Positions 1 through 8,515 of a stretch of 40,754 nucleotides of DNA are shown piece after piece; within the stretch, counting starts at the first letter, position 1, and each line of letters starts with the position of its first letter. The position numbers were made by a program, and so were the translations under genes. The notes beneath the pieces were generated by a model. It did no database searches. It saw only the letters and a list, made by a program, of their open reading frames with translations, and had not been told where the DNA came from. Source of the DNA: Haloarcula amylolytica JCM 13557 (GTDB lineage Archaea > Halobacteriota > Halobacteria > Halobacteriales > Haloarculaceae); contig NZ_AOLW01000012.1 of assembly GCF_000336615.1 (NCBI RefSeq), positions 1 through 40,754 on the forward strand, in the 5' to 3' direction.

Positions 1-156
1 TTTGTGACACGACGAACCGAGCACCGCTGGAAATTGGCTTTAGAATTTCGCTTGCTGACACAACCCTCTAAACTAAACACTACCGGTTGACCGTCCACAG
101 CAAGCTTACACTGCTTGCCGTTGAACTCAGTACTTCGGATATAGTAACAATTGGCA

Positions 157-303
157 GTGTATCGCTACGAGTGCGTAGAGGTCGTGACAGTCACTGTTCG
201 CAGCCAGCGACCGACGGACGCGGCGATCGAAGCACTGGTCCTTCGTGCAGTGGCCAGGCAGTCGGATGAGTTGGATACCCTGATGTGCTGGAACTTCGAG
301 TAA
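157..303 (+). CDS. possible small hypothetical protein
   Basis: A 48-codon frame from GTG157 (or TTG151) to TAA at 301-303. The translation starts VYRYECVEVVTVTVRSQ and ends LDTLMCWNFE, with protein-like composition and an acidic C-terminal half. I recognise no family. No TATA box or Shine-Dalgarno supports the start, and the frame is closed upstream by TAA at 145. It could equally be a remnant. The rest of positions 1-483 shows nothing I can support. Confidence 0.28.
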   Translation: MYRYECVEVVTVTVRSQRPTDAAIEALVLRAVARQSDELDTLMCWNFE

Positions 304-483
304 CACTGGACGTCGACGTTGACAGGAAAGCACCGCTGGTGGGCAGATCGTGACAACCGTTTCGGTAATCGATTTTGACACCATGCTGGCTGGATATCGA
401 TAGTTTCAGCCGTCATGGAACCGCTCCCGTTGCTGTGTTTTTGCACCGGCTCACCGAGATACACAATTGCATCCGGGAGTCGG

Positions 484-1479
484 TCAGCTAAGCATGAGCG
501 GTCCCACCGAAAGCGTCTGTTTAGCGAGCGTCGCGAGCCGGAGGATGAAGGAGATGAACAGGAGAAATGGCAGCGTAGAGATAGCGAACGCGGCGCTAAC
601 GACCCAAAGAACGGTCTCGATGCCGAAGACCGTCCCGAGGAACGTTGTCGGGTCAACGAAGATGACCATCCCTCCAGCGGTGGTGAGTGCAACCAGGGCG
701 GCATACAGGATCGCTCGTGAGAGTTTCACCAGCGCCCACTGGATGTAGAGGTTCTTGATGTACTCGCGGACTGGTCCGTACATTGTAAGCACCTCTAGCA
801 GATCTCGGAACGCGCTTCGCTCCTCGTTGGTGAGGGAGTCTCGGTTCTCCATCCCGAGCCGGCGGACATGGTGTATCTTCCGGTCATAGTTGTAATCGAG
901 TGCGGGCGATACGACGTCGAAGGTGCCAAAATCTGCGTCTTCGAGGAGGCTGTGTGCGTGATTGGCGTTCTCCAGTAGATCGGCGACGTACTCGTCCACT
1001 TGTTCGTGGAGCTCCTGATTTTCAGTTTCGGAGAGTGTATTTCGCAGTGTCTTCGCTCGCTGTTCGCTTGTCTCGATAAGCTCATAGAGGTAGTCTGCAG
1101 GGTCGGCGGGTGTCGTCATCCCGAGGAGGCTGTCCGTATTCTGGCGGAAATCCATCGTCAGGTCCATCCGACTGCGCTGGCTCCCAAGCGAGCTGATCTC
1201 CTGGGAGAGGACGAGCTGATTGATCGTGACGACCAACGTCGTTCCCGTGATGATAGCCCCGATAAGACCGGAGAATAGCGTCTCGACCATGTCGCTCGAC
1301 TCCATCGTCGAGTGCAGCGACACCGGTTTCAGCAGGCCCCAAGTCATGAATACGAAGAAGATCACGAAAGCGAGTCCGACGGCGAGGAGCCATCGGTTGG
1401 CCTGGAGCAGTAACCAGAACCAGTACTTGTTGATGTCCGTTCGCTCACGTAAGGTATCCCCCGTAGAGAACTCACTCAT
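484..1479 (-). CDS. four-helix membrane protein, paralogue of the 5866-6894 gene
   Basis: A 331-residue membrane protein of a haloarchaeal family without known function. Two hydrophobic segments lie near the N-terminus (about residues 25-50 and 65-95), then a soluble, charged, mostly helical middle (about 110-245), then two C-terminal hydrophobic segments (about 250-275 and 285-320). Just after helix 2 is NQLVLSQEISSLGSQ, which matches NSIVLSHDITSIGAQ in the protein at 5866-6894, so the two are homologues with the same topology. I chose ATG1479 because the reading frame upstream overlaps the preceding DUF4177 gene; the two genes overlap by 8 bp, which suggests coupled translation. A role in membrane stress or signalling would be a guess. 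Confidence 0.8.
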   Translation of the reverse strand: MSEFSTGDTLRERTDINKYWFWLLLQANRWLLAVGLAFVIFFVFMTWGLLKPVSLHSTMESSDMVETLFSGLIGAIITGTTLVVTINQLVLSQEISSLGSQRSRMDLTMDFRQNTDSLLGMTTPADPADYLYELIETSEQRAKTLRNTLSETENQELHEQVDEYVADLLENANHAHSLLEDADFGTFDVVSPALDYNYDRKIHHVRRLGMENRDSLTNEERSAFRDLLEVLTMYGPVREYIKNLYIQWALVKLSRAILYAALVALTTAGGMVIFVDPTTFLGTVFGIETVLWVVSAAFAISTLPFLLFISFILRLATLAKQTLSVGPLMLS

Positions 1480-1657
1480 GTGAGACTGGACGTTTGAACA
1501 GCAGTAGTTTCGTCCCGCCACCGTCGTAGCTGATGGTCTCGACGAGTTCCCAGCCCTCTGTACCGAGACGGTTGAGTTCCTCTGTTGGATCGACCGTCTC
1601 TCGCTTGGTCAATCCCTTCGGCGGTTCGAGCGTCTTGTACTCCCATTGCTGGTGCAT
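1472..1657 (-). CDS. DUF4177 domain-containing small protein
   Basis: A 61-residue protein that begins MHQQWEYKTLEPPKG and contains LNRLGTEGWELVETI followed by LLLFKRP. This is the DUF4177 pattern (an aromatic-rich first strand, then a helix with N-x-LG-x-GWELV and a final strand), and the length is normal for the family. The function is unknown. ATG1657 is chosen over a longer frame because the family begins at the WEYK strand. Its stop overlaps the start of the following membrane-protein gene by 8 bp, so the pair is probably one operon. Confidence 0.75.
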   Translation of the reverse strand: MHQQWEYKTLEPPKGLTKRETVDPTEELNRLGTEGWELVETISYDGGGTKLLLFKRPVSHE

Positions 1658-1861
1658 TGTGATGTCTATGAAATGGTAATGGCTTTCACGTTGATTACTC
1701 TGTTGACAGGTAGTTCCTGTCGCGTAATGACCGAGAATAGTGTACTCATGCATCGGCGTCTGTCGCGGTTACGAGTCTCCCGTAGCGAACGTACTCATCG
1801 CTGGTAGCGCCGAGTCCGGATCTCGACATTGTCGGGTGTCGAAACACACCATTATTGTCGC

Positions 1862-2236
1862 TCAGTTGTCGGCGGAAGACGCAGTGGCGTCTTCCGGATG
1901 AGAGGGCATCGAACCAGGCGGCGTTGTCCAGCTAAGTTCGACCGTCCAGCGATTCGCCCCTTCCTCGTCCGTCGCCTGTTCGACGAGGTGGACAGTGCCT
2001 TCCGGCTGTGGAACCAACTCTTCGCCGTCGGTCCCTTCCACAGCAGATTTCCTCGTAAGTCGCTCGTTCAGCGCCCGGAGATAGGCTTCGACCGCAGCCG
2101 AGTCGAGCTATGCCTCGCGACGTGTCAGGTACGGTCCGGCTTTCCCGTCGACACCAACAACACGGGTCGAGTATCCTCCCAGTACCGCGTTGATAATCTG
2201 TTCCGCGAGCGCACGTCCGTCGGAAACCGAAACCAT
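1862..2236 (-). pseudogene. small hypothetical gene interrupted by an in-frame amber codon
   Basis: A frame of 124 codons plus stop from ATG2236, continuous except for one TAG at 2108-2110 (codon 43). The part before it starts MVSVSDGRALAEQIINAVLG and the part after begins LDSAAVEAYLRALNERL. Both halves have haloarchaeal composition and codon use, and the second half has a beta-strand-like ERWTVELSW-type stretch (ANRWTVELSW). I do not recognise the family. TAG could be a real mutation or a base-call error. It lies 128 nt downstream of the broken GCS2 ligase gene on the same strand. Confidence 0.55.
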
Positions 2237-2364
2237 ACGTACCGTTATAGTTCAGAGGGGAAAACACATCTGCTGGCCCCTGCGTGAGCCTGGCCGATAT
2301 AGAGGTCCGTTACTCGGGACCCAGAACGGACGCACACTCCACGCCACTCGAAGGCCGAACTCAC

Positions 2365-3434
2365 CTACACTGCGATTGCTTTGATGTCCTGCCGGAGTTT
2401 GCTGGCCTGCTGGAGGCGTATCTTCCGTGCTGACAATTCGCCGAGCACCGGCGGGCCGCTAAATTCCGGTGCGATCGGGTCGTACTCCGACGGGTCGAAT
2501 CCCATCTTCCGCAGGTAGGTTACCACCGCCGTCGATTCCAGTCCCGAGTGGATCGCCTCTTGACTCAGTTCCCGAAGCGAGGGAAACTCCGGTACTCCGA
2601 TCCGATCCGAGTACACACCGTGATGGCCATGAGCGAGTGGCTTCTCGCCGGTCTGTGAAACCAGCTCCCCGACATCCACTGCCAGTTGGATCACTTCGCT
2701 TGGCAGTGCAGCGTCGGGCGCTCGCCACTCGACGGTCGGCTGGCACCGCCGGAGTCGGACGGGATTGAGCACGGTATTCTCCGCTTCGAACAACTCATCG
2801 ACTTTCGCTGCGCTCACACCGCGGCTGCTCGCTAAGTGCTTGAAGTGGTTGTACGCCTGATCGACTCGGTCCGTCCATTCCTGTAGACTGCCTGCGTAGG
2901 GCCAGAGCTCGCAGAACTGCTGGAACTCTTGCCCGCACTTCGTCCGATAGGCTCGTGCTCGCGAGGAACTATCACCGGCTTCGCTACAGTAATACGGGGA
3001 AGAGTTCAGCAACGCCAGTGCCGGGTCGAGTGCAGTCAGCAGGTTCAACTGGTCTATCACACTCCCTTTCTGGAAGTGAATGTGTGTGCCGGCACAGTTC
3101 TTTGCGCTCTGTACCCCGTCACCGTAGATCTCCTCGAACAACTCCCCCCGTTTGCAGTTCGCCTGCGTATTCGATGAGGTGAGTGGTGTCCCAGTGGGAC
3201 GAGCTGTTTGTCGTGCTTTTCAGCCACCCGGACGCCGGTCCGGAGTGTCGTCTCCAGGTCACGTCGCAATCCAAACTCGTCCTCGTGGGGTTCTGTTTGG
3301 ACTTCAACGAGCGGGTCGATGAACTCCGGTTTTATCTGTTCGTGCGCAGCAACGATCTCTGAGCCGTCGGCCAGTCGCCCATTGTCGTCTACGACCCACA
3401 GTTCGAGCTCTACCCCGGTTTTGATATCGCACAT
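2365..3434 (-). pseudogene. GCS2-family carboxylate-amine ligase, one-base frameshift
   Basis: Encodes a glutamate-cysteine-ligase-2 type enzyme (ATP-dependent carboxylate-amine ligase, glutamine-synthetase-like fold). The N-terminal frame has GVELELWVVDDNG (start of the ATP/metal site) and continues to KQLVPLG; the C-terminal frame resumes at GTPLTSSNTQANCKRGEL and contains NCAGTHIHF and VEWRAPDAALPSEV, the usual GCS2 landmarks. The frames join if one G is restored in the run at plus-strand 3190-3192, giving about 356 residues, the normal family length. The GCS2 family includes gamma-glutamylcysteine synthetase (the main haloarchaeal thiol pathway) and YbdK-like ligases; I cannot say which substrate applies. 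It starts 2 nt after a 25-residue peptide gene. It may be intact if the frameshift is a sequencing error. Confidence 0.75.
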
Positions 3435-3436
3435 GG

Positions 3437-3514
3437 CTATGCACCACCTCGTTTGATCTTGTCGTCGACGGATTCCTCGGTCGTCTCGCTGTCACTGTCG
3501 GACTGGATTGACAT
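3437..3514 (-). CDS. 25-residue acidic peptide ending in RGGA, upstream of the GCS2 ligase
   Basis: ATG3514 to TAG3437, 25 codons: MSIQSDSDSETTEESVDD then KIKRGGA. It has Ser/Asp/Glu-rich, disordered composition and a C-terminal Gly-Gly-Ala. The stop is separated from the ATG of the GCS2-type ligase by 2 nt, so the two would be cotranslated. No Shine-Dalgarno is visible. Short acidic peptides with a Gly-Gly tail next to a carboxylate-amine ligase recall Pup and PafA, or a modified-peptide precursor; that is analogy only. It could also be a leader peptide, or simply an uninformative upstream frame. Confidence 0.45.
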   Translation of the reverse strand: MSIQSDSDSETTEESVDDKIKRGGA

Positions 3515-3696
3515 ATTGGCCGAATGAGATCGGAGGGAAAGAGCGTTTGGGTCACTGTAGCGTGCGTTCTCAATCCAGTTAATTTCGCACCGATTAAATG
3601 GCATCTGATTGAACGTACGGTGAGAATGAGTGGTATCAGCTCAATCAAGGGGGATAGACGATCGTAGACATCTCTGGGCATCTCGCGTTCGGCCTG

Positions 3697-4215
3697 TTGT
3701 TCGCGCTGCCGGCCTGGCTCCGGTGGAACGACAGGCGAAGTGTCGGGTTCGTCATTCTCGCCGTAGTCGCATCACTGATACCTGACATCGACTTGTGGCT
3801 CGTTGCGGCTTTCCCGAACCAAGTTCATCATCACGGTGTAACGCACACGGTTCTGTTTGTCACGTCTGCGAGCGTCGTCGGTGCGGCGATAGTGGCGGGT
3901 GTGTTCACCGATCAACTCGACGAGTGGGTCGGAACCGAGCGACTCGACCGTAGACAGGTGTTTTTGTCGTCGTTTCTCGCGTTCTTCGCCGGGGGGCTCA
4001 GTCACGTTTTCGCCGATATGCTCTCAGCGCCCGATATCTCCACGCCCATCGAGCCGCTGTGGCCTCTCGTCGACGGGTCCTGGGGTATCGACCTCGTCTG
4101 GTACAACAATTGGTGGATCAATTTCGGCTTCTTCGCAGCGATGGTGGTCGCACACGTCGTCGCGGCGTACGCGCTGACGCCACCTGAACGCCGGCGTCGA
4201 CTGAGTCCGTTTTGA
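3697..4215 (+). CDS. membrane-bound metal-dependent hydrolase, YdjM/DUF457 type
   Basis: A 172-residue integral membrane protein of the LexA-regulated YdjM-like (DUF457) family, annotated as metal-dependent hydrolases. The visible hallmarks are SLIPDIDLW, HHHGVTHT (the His-rich metal motif) and SHVFADML, spread over four or five hydrophobic segments. The start is uncertain. Family members usually begin M-V-D-x-x-GH, and the in-frame codons from 3661 encode exactly VDISGHLAFGLLFALP, but the position where ATG is expected reads ATC and TAG lies at 3655. TTG3697 is the first usual start codon and is used here. A lost start codon or a base error is possible. Confidence 0.7.
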   Translation: MFALPAWLRWNDRRSVGFVILAVVASLIPDIDLWLVAAFPNQVHHHGVTHTVLFVTSASVVGAAIVAGVFTDQLDEWVGTERLDRRQVFLSSFLAFFAGGLSHVFADMLSAPDISTPIEPLWPLVDGSWGIDLVWYNNWWINFGFFAAMVVAHVVAAYALTPPERRRRLSPF

Positions 4216-4310
4216 GACTGAGCGGGTGAACCAGCCTGTAGGGTGGTACACGATAGTCCGCAGAACTCAGAGGCCATACCCGAGTGGGTACCCGCAGATC
4301 CAACTCGCCG

Positions 4311-5159
4311 TCAACGGCCCTTCGCGTCATCGGCTGCTTTGGTCAATCCGTCGAAAAACGCCGAACAAGCTTCGTTGAACCCGCCCGACTGGTCCTGGTT
4401 GACGAGGTGTCCGGAGTCAGGTATCGATTGCGCGGTCCCCGTCTGGACAGTTCGGGCGATTCGCTCACCCTGTCGCTTGACGAGTGGTATCTCGTGGTCG
4501 CCGTACAGGACGAGTGTCGGCGTCGAAACGTGTGAGAGCGTCGGAGCCACGCGTTCGTAGAGCGCTCGGAATATCTTCTGGAACTCGGTTGCAGAAATCG
4601 AATCGACGGCATTCAGCGATTGCTTGCGCACCGTTTCGTCGAGCGAGAGCCAGTGGCCGCCGTTCGTCATCCGGATCGAATCCAGCAGTGTTTTGAACGT
4701 CAATTTCGGCCCAACGGCGGAAAGCGACCCCGAAAGTAGCGGAAGGGGTGAAAACAGCTGTTTCATTCCGTGAGGAAGTTCTATCGGCGGCAGCGTCTGC
4801 AACGGTCCTCCAATGACCGCGCCACGGGCACTATCCGGGTGTCGGTCGAGATAGGTCTGAATGACCATCCCACCGGCGGAGATGCCGGCCAAAACCGGGC
4901 GGTCCACGTCCAACGTCGCCACCAGCTTCTCCAGATCATCTGCGAATAGGTCGACAGAGTACCGCCGTGACCCAGTCGGGCCGGTCCGACCGTGCCCTCG
5001 AAGGTCGACGGTTATAACTCTGTACTCGTCAGCGAAGTAGTCGACCTGTGCCTGCCACGACCGGTGGTCCTGCCAGCCCCCGTGGAGGCAAATGAGCGGC
5101 GGCCCGGTCCCCGTCTCTTCGTACCAGAGGGAGCCGTCTTCGATCTGAATTGTTGGCAT
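4311..5159 (-). CDS. alpha/beta hydrolase
   Basis: A 282-residue single-domain alpha/beta-hydrolase of the soluble esterase/haloperoxidase-like type. The oxyanion-side motif LICLHGGWQDHRSW is near residue 22, the nucleophile elbow is GISAGG (Ser about residue 94), the acid is in LVLYGDHE and the catalytic His is in PDSGHLV near the C-terminus, so the triad is complete. Residues about 125-200 form a lid. The substrate cannot be predicted. ATG5159 gives the standard N-terminus MPTIQIEDGSLWYEETG. It is monocistronic and convergent with the 3697-4215 gene. Confidence 0.88.
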   Translation of the reverse strand: MPTIQIEDGSLWYEETGTGPPLICLHGGWQDHRSWQAQVDYFADEYRVITVDLRGHGRTGPTGSRRYSVDLFADDLEKLVATLDVDRPVLAGISAGGMVIQTYLDRHPDSARGAVIGGPLQTLPPIELPHGMKQLFSPLPLLSGSLSAVGPKLTFKTLLDSIRMTNGGHWLSLDETVRKQSLNAVDSISATEFQKIFRALYERVAPTLSHVSTPTLVLYGDHEIPLVKRQGERIARTVQTGTAQSIPDSGHLVNQDQSGGFNEACSAFFDGLTKAADDAKGR

Positions 5160-5304
5160 CGATGAAAACCAGTGCCCCCAACTAATGAATCTTGGTCTTG
5201 CAGCGTCACGGTCATGAGTGGCGAAGTCACTACGTCGTTTACTGAAATGATGATACAGATGAAAGTACCTTGGTATGATATGTACTCGTCTCGGAGAGTG
5301 GAGT

Positions 5305-5523
5305 ATGGTACTCGCACAGTTAGCCGCGGAAAGTATAATTCCAGTACAGAACGTCGTGCTTCAGTTTGGCGGTGATCTCATTGGTCTCGCGATACTGTTC
5401 CTCGTGCTCGCGCTCATCACAGGGGTACTGGGGGCGAGCGGCGTCGCCGGCCTCAGCATGGATATCGCGAAGTGGCTCGTCATCATCTTCGTGGTGCTCG
5501 CCGTCCTCACCTTCATATTCTAA
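5305..5523 (+). CDS. DUF1328 (UPF0391) small membrane protein
   Basis: A 72-residue protein with two hydrophobic helices (about residues 25-45 and 52-71): [20 protein letters not shown] and then [18 protein letters not shown]. The [17 protein letters not shown] linker is typical of the DUF1328/UPF0391 family, which is widespread and without a defined function. ATG5305 is preferred over ATG5275 because GGAG at 5293-5296 lies 8 nt upstream and the protein then begins [13 protein letters not shown]. It has no obvious operon partner. Confidence 0.82.
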   Translation: MVLAQLAAESIIPVQNVVLQFGGDLIGLAILFLVLALITGVLGASGVAGLSMDIAKWLVIIFVVLAVLTFIF

Positions 5524-5865
5524 TCCGAGACGGGCTATAGCCGGAGCCAAGCCCGTATCAAGCCGGATAGCGAATCATCGGACGAGCAGTCTTGCGCTGG
5601 ATGGTTATCAGAGGACAACTGAACGAATGAACCGAAACGAGACCAAGACAGGACAGCACACGACGAAGCGCTATCAGCGTCCGCTTCAGCAAGACAGCCG
5701 TGGTTTAAGGGCTGCTGATCCGAGGGGTCCCGCTCGCTGTCGGGGCGTAAATACCCGGTTCGACGACCGAACGGAGCCGTTTGTGTATTACAGGGCCATG
5801 CTGGAGTGGGCAGTTGCAACGAACAGCGATGAGTTACTGTCAACGTCGACGTGCGGGGTTCCCCG
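5524..5865 (+). other. intergenic, no supported gene
   Basis: 342 bp between the DUF1328 gene and the membrane-protein gene at 5866. A frame from ATG5629 runs to 5875 (82 codons, with FDDRTEPFVYYRAMLEWA in its second half), but it is basic and cysteine-containing at the front, has no start signal, and overlaps the next gene, so I do not call it. No hairpin or repeat stands out. Confidence 0.4.
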
Positions 5866-6894
5866 ATGGATTTAAAACGCCTCGGATGGCTGCGAAGTTG
5901 GTTTCCCATCCCGGTGGGACGACGCGGGTTCAAATTCAGCCGGTGGATACTGCTTGAAGGACACCGGATCGCGGTCACTGGGGCATTGCTTTCTGTGACG
6001 TTCGCGAGCATCGTGTTCATGGGTTCGATCTGGACCTTTGAGATGAAGATGCTCCTCACCGAGACTGCGGCCGTCCAGACGATTCTCAACTCGTTTCTCA
6101 GCGGGATCATCCTGCTCGTGTCCATCGTCGTCTCCATCAATTCTATCGTCCTCTCCCACGATATCACCTCTATCGGCGCGCAGGAGAAACGCATCGAAAG
6201 CATGATCGAGTTCCGGCGTGACATCGGCGGTCTCACTGGTAATGACGCTGCACCGAAAGATCCGGATTCGTTCCTCAAGGTGATGGCGACGGTAATCAAA
6301 GAGCGCGCACACTCGCTTGAAGGTGCCAGTGAGGACCTCGAAGACGATATCGGTGACGAGTTCACCGAAGATATCACGACGTACGTAGACTCAGTTGCTG
6401 CGACGGCGGAAGAATTGGAGATTGCGGTTCAGCAGGTCCACGGTGGTGACCTCTATGCCCTGTGGTTGGGACTGGAGACCGATTACGGGCCGTTGATGAA
6501 CAGTACGCACAATATGACCTCCACGTACCGGAGCCAACTGAACGACGACAAGATAGAGGAATTCACAGACCTGATGGAAATGTTCGAGATGTTCGCGACC
6601 GGTCGCGAGTACTTCAAAACGCTGTACTACGGCAAGGAGATCTCAGAACTCTCGCGAACGCTGCTGGTTTTCTCCCTTCCATCGATCATCGTTACCATCT
6701 GGGCGATACTGGCTATCGACGCTGGCCTCCTGCCCGATGTCGGGGTTTTCGGCCTGTCACCGTTGCTTCTGTTCGTTGCCCTGACGTTCACAGTCGCGTT
6801 AGTGCCGTTCATCATCCTGACATCGTATATGCTCCGCGTAGCGACAGTGAGTTCGCGCGCTTCGACGTCGGGGCCGTTTAGATTACGGTCCTGA
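5866..6894 (+). CDS. four-helix membrane protein, paralogue of the 484-1479 gene
   Basis: A 342-residue membrane protein with the same plan as the protein at 484-1479: two N-terminal helices (about 35-60 and 75-100), the conserved NSIVLSHDITSIGAQ just after helix 2, an acidic soluble middle (EDLEDDIGDEFTEDI), then two C-terminal helices (about 265-290 and 295-325). ATG5866 (MDLKRLGWL) is chosen; GTG5851 would add five residues. The function is unknown. Two diverged copies within 6 kb point to an old duplication or to paired components. It ends 21 bp from the convergent PHP gene. Confidence 0.82.
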   Translation: MDLKRLGWLRSWFPIPVGRRGFKFSRWILLEGHRIAVTGALLSVTFASIVFMGSIWTFEMKMLLTETAAVQTILNSFLSGIILLVSIVVSINSIVLSHDITSIGAQEKRIESMIEFRRDIGGLTGNDAAPKDPDSFLKVMATVIKERAHSLEGASEDLEDDIGDEFTEDITTYVDSVAATAEELEIAVQQVHGGDLYALWLGLETDYGPLMNSTHNMTSTYRSQLNDDKIEEFTDLMEMFEMFATGREYFKTLYYGKEISELSRTLLVFSLPSIIVTIWAILAIDAGLLPDVGVFGLSPLLLFVALTFTVALVPFIILTSYMLRVATVSSRASTSGPFRLRS

Positions 6895-6915
6895 CCGGCG
6901 GGCTGTCCTGACACC

Positions 6916-7563
6916 CTACCGATATCGGTGTATGTACCGATATGCGGTCTGGATAGCCTCGTCGAACGCTGTACTGCGAAGTTGCGGCTCTACTCGACCC
7001 GCCTGAATAGCCTCGACGACGGTTTCGGGGGTGAGCCGTGACGCCTCGATTCGGGTGAATGCGCGGCCGACTTCGAAGGGATAGTGTGCGTCGCTCCCGC
7101 CGACAATGGGAACCGATAGTGTGTCCGCGAGCTTTCGGACACGTTCTATGTTCCCCGGGTGCTTACCGTTCACTTCGACGGCATCGAACTCCGCGCCGCT
7201 CTTGCGGACATCACTTCGGCGGAACGGATGGGCGATAATCGCGGCACACCCTCGTTCGTGTGCCAGCGAGACGACCTCGGTTGGGGTGAGCGTCCCCGGT
7301 GTCGTCCGTCGAGGCGGGTCGGGACCGACGACCAGAACGTGCCCGGCCGTCGTCGAGATTTCGATACCGGGAACGAACAGCGTCTCGGTCGTCCCACTTT
7401 CGTACCCGGGCGAGTAGTCGTGATTAGTCAGGGCCACACCGTCCAGAGAGTGCCACCGGCTGGCGAGCCGCACCAGTTGGGCCCCGAGTGGGTCGTAGGC
7501 TGTCGGCCTGCTCTCGAACCCGTGGAAGAACCGCGTGTGCGTGTGGAGATCTACGGTGTACAT
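6916..7563 (-). CDS. PHP-domain metal-dependent phosphoesterase
   Basis: 215 residues, a single PHP (polymerase and histidinol phosphatase) domain. Metal-ligand motifs are in order: DLHTHTRF at residues 5-12, TNHDYSPGYE near 46, a conserved Glu in FVPGIEIST, AIIAHPFRR near 113, and GGSDAHYPFEVGRAFT near 155. All expected ligands of the trinuclear site are present, so an active phosphoesterase is likely; related proteins hydrolyse small phosphodiesters or 3',5'-bisphosphates. The lipid kinase gene starts at 8515 and ends at 7613, 49 bp upstream on the same strand, so the two are probably cotranscribed. Confidence 0.87.
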   Translation of the reverse strand: MYTVDLHTHTRFFHGFESRPTAYDPLGAQLVRLASRWHSLDGVALTNHDYSPGYESGTTETLFVPGIEISTTAGHVLVVGPDPPRRTTPGTLTPTEVVSLAHERGCAAIIAHPFRRSDVRKSGAEFDAVEVNGKHPGNIERVRKLADTLSVPIVGGSDAHYPFEVGRAFTRIEASRLTPETVVEAIQAGRVEPQLRSTAFDEAIQTAYRYIHRYR

Positions 7564-7612
7564 GAAACCATTGGCAGACAGTGGATAATCACGACAGTCT
7601 GTTCTGTCGGGT

Positions 7613-8515
7613 TCATTCCGGATCCGGATCGTATCCGTCGCCCACTGCGACGGACAACGTATCCGGGCGAACGTCGATTGTAAGCTCCCGGTGGCTGATT
7701 ATTTCGCCGTCTAAACTGAAGCTGACAGTGGAGGGGTCGTGGTTCGTGATCGTGAGCGACGACGCCTTCGACCGTATGATGTGTTCGGAATCACTGCCCA
7801 GGAGTCGCTCGGTGATCCGGTCGCTCATCAGGTCCAACGTCGAGACGTCTTTGATCACCACGATGTCGAGGAGACCGTCCTCCATGTCTGCCTGCTCGCC
7901 GCCCGTTGTGGTAAACCGACGACCGTTGCCGATGAGCACACAGATCGCCTCGCCGGCCCACGCTGCGGACTGGTCATCGTCGGCGGGGTCGATAGTAAGC
8001 CGGAGCGAATCGAAGTCCGACATCGACCGGAGGCCCGTGATGACGTACGCCAGCACACCGAGTCGGTCTTTCATCGCGGGGGACGTCTCGCTGCTGGATT
8101 CGGCGGTCAGTCCCGCGACACAGGAGTTGACGAAGGGGCGGTCGCTGGCCTGCCCGAGGTCGATTCGACGTCGCTCGCCGTCGGTCAAGACATCGAACGC
8201 CGTATCGATGTCAGTGATTCCCAACTGCTGTGCGAAGTTGTTTCCCGTGCCGAGTGGGAGAACCCCGAGGGTCACACTGTCCAGTGCGTCCGCCTGGTCG
8301 ATCCCTCGGATGACCTCGTTGATAGTTCCATCACCCCCAGCGGCGACAATCGTTTCGTACCCCGTCTCGGCGGCCGCTTCCGCCAGCGAAACGGCGTCGC
8401 CAGCCGCTTCGGTCTCTTCGATATCGTACTCGTGTGCCGCTGCCCGCTCCCGGACGGCGTCACCGTGGTCACCACTTCCGCTCCGGGGGTTATAGATCAG
8501 AACTGTTCCGGACAT
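7613..8515 (-). CDS. diacylglycerol kinase-family lipid kinase (YegS/BmrU-like)
   Basis: 300 residues. The N-terminal DAGK catalytic domain has VLIYNPRSGSG at residue 5, AAGGDGTINEV near 58 (nucleotide loop) and LGVLPLGTGNNFAQQLG near 83. The C-terminal beta-sandwich domain has CVLIGNGRRF, MEDGLLDIVVI and the final FSLDGEI motif of the family. The enzyme would phosphorylate a lipid hydroxyl at the membrane inner face using ATP; in archaea the substrate may be an archaeol-type or other isoprenoid lipid, which is an inference. It lies upstream of the PHP gene in the same orientation. ATG8515 is the only reasonable start. Confidence 0.88.
   Translation of the reverse strand: MSGTVLIYNPRSGSGDHGDAVRERAAAHEYDIEETEAAGDAVSLAEAAAETGYETIVAAGGDGTINEVIRGIDQADALDSVTLGVLPLGTGNNFAQQLGITDIDTAFDVLTDGERRRIDLGQASDRPFVNSCVAGLTAESSSETSPAMKDRLGVLAYVITGLRSMSDFDSLRLTIDPADDDQSAAWAGEAICVLIGNGRRFTTTGGEQADMEDGLLDIVVIKDVSTLDLMSDRITERLLGSDSEHIIRSKASSLTITNHDPSTVSFSLDGEIISHRELTIDVRPDTLSVAVGDGYDPDPE

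Noticed and set aside
5535-6377. Long minus-strand open frame (280 codons) opposite the membrane-protein gene at 5866
   Set aside because: Antisense shadow of a GC-rich gene; Ser/Arg-rich composition with no domain.
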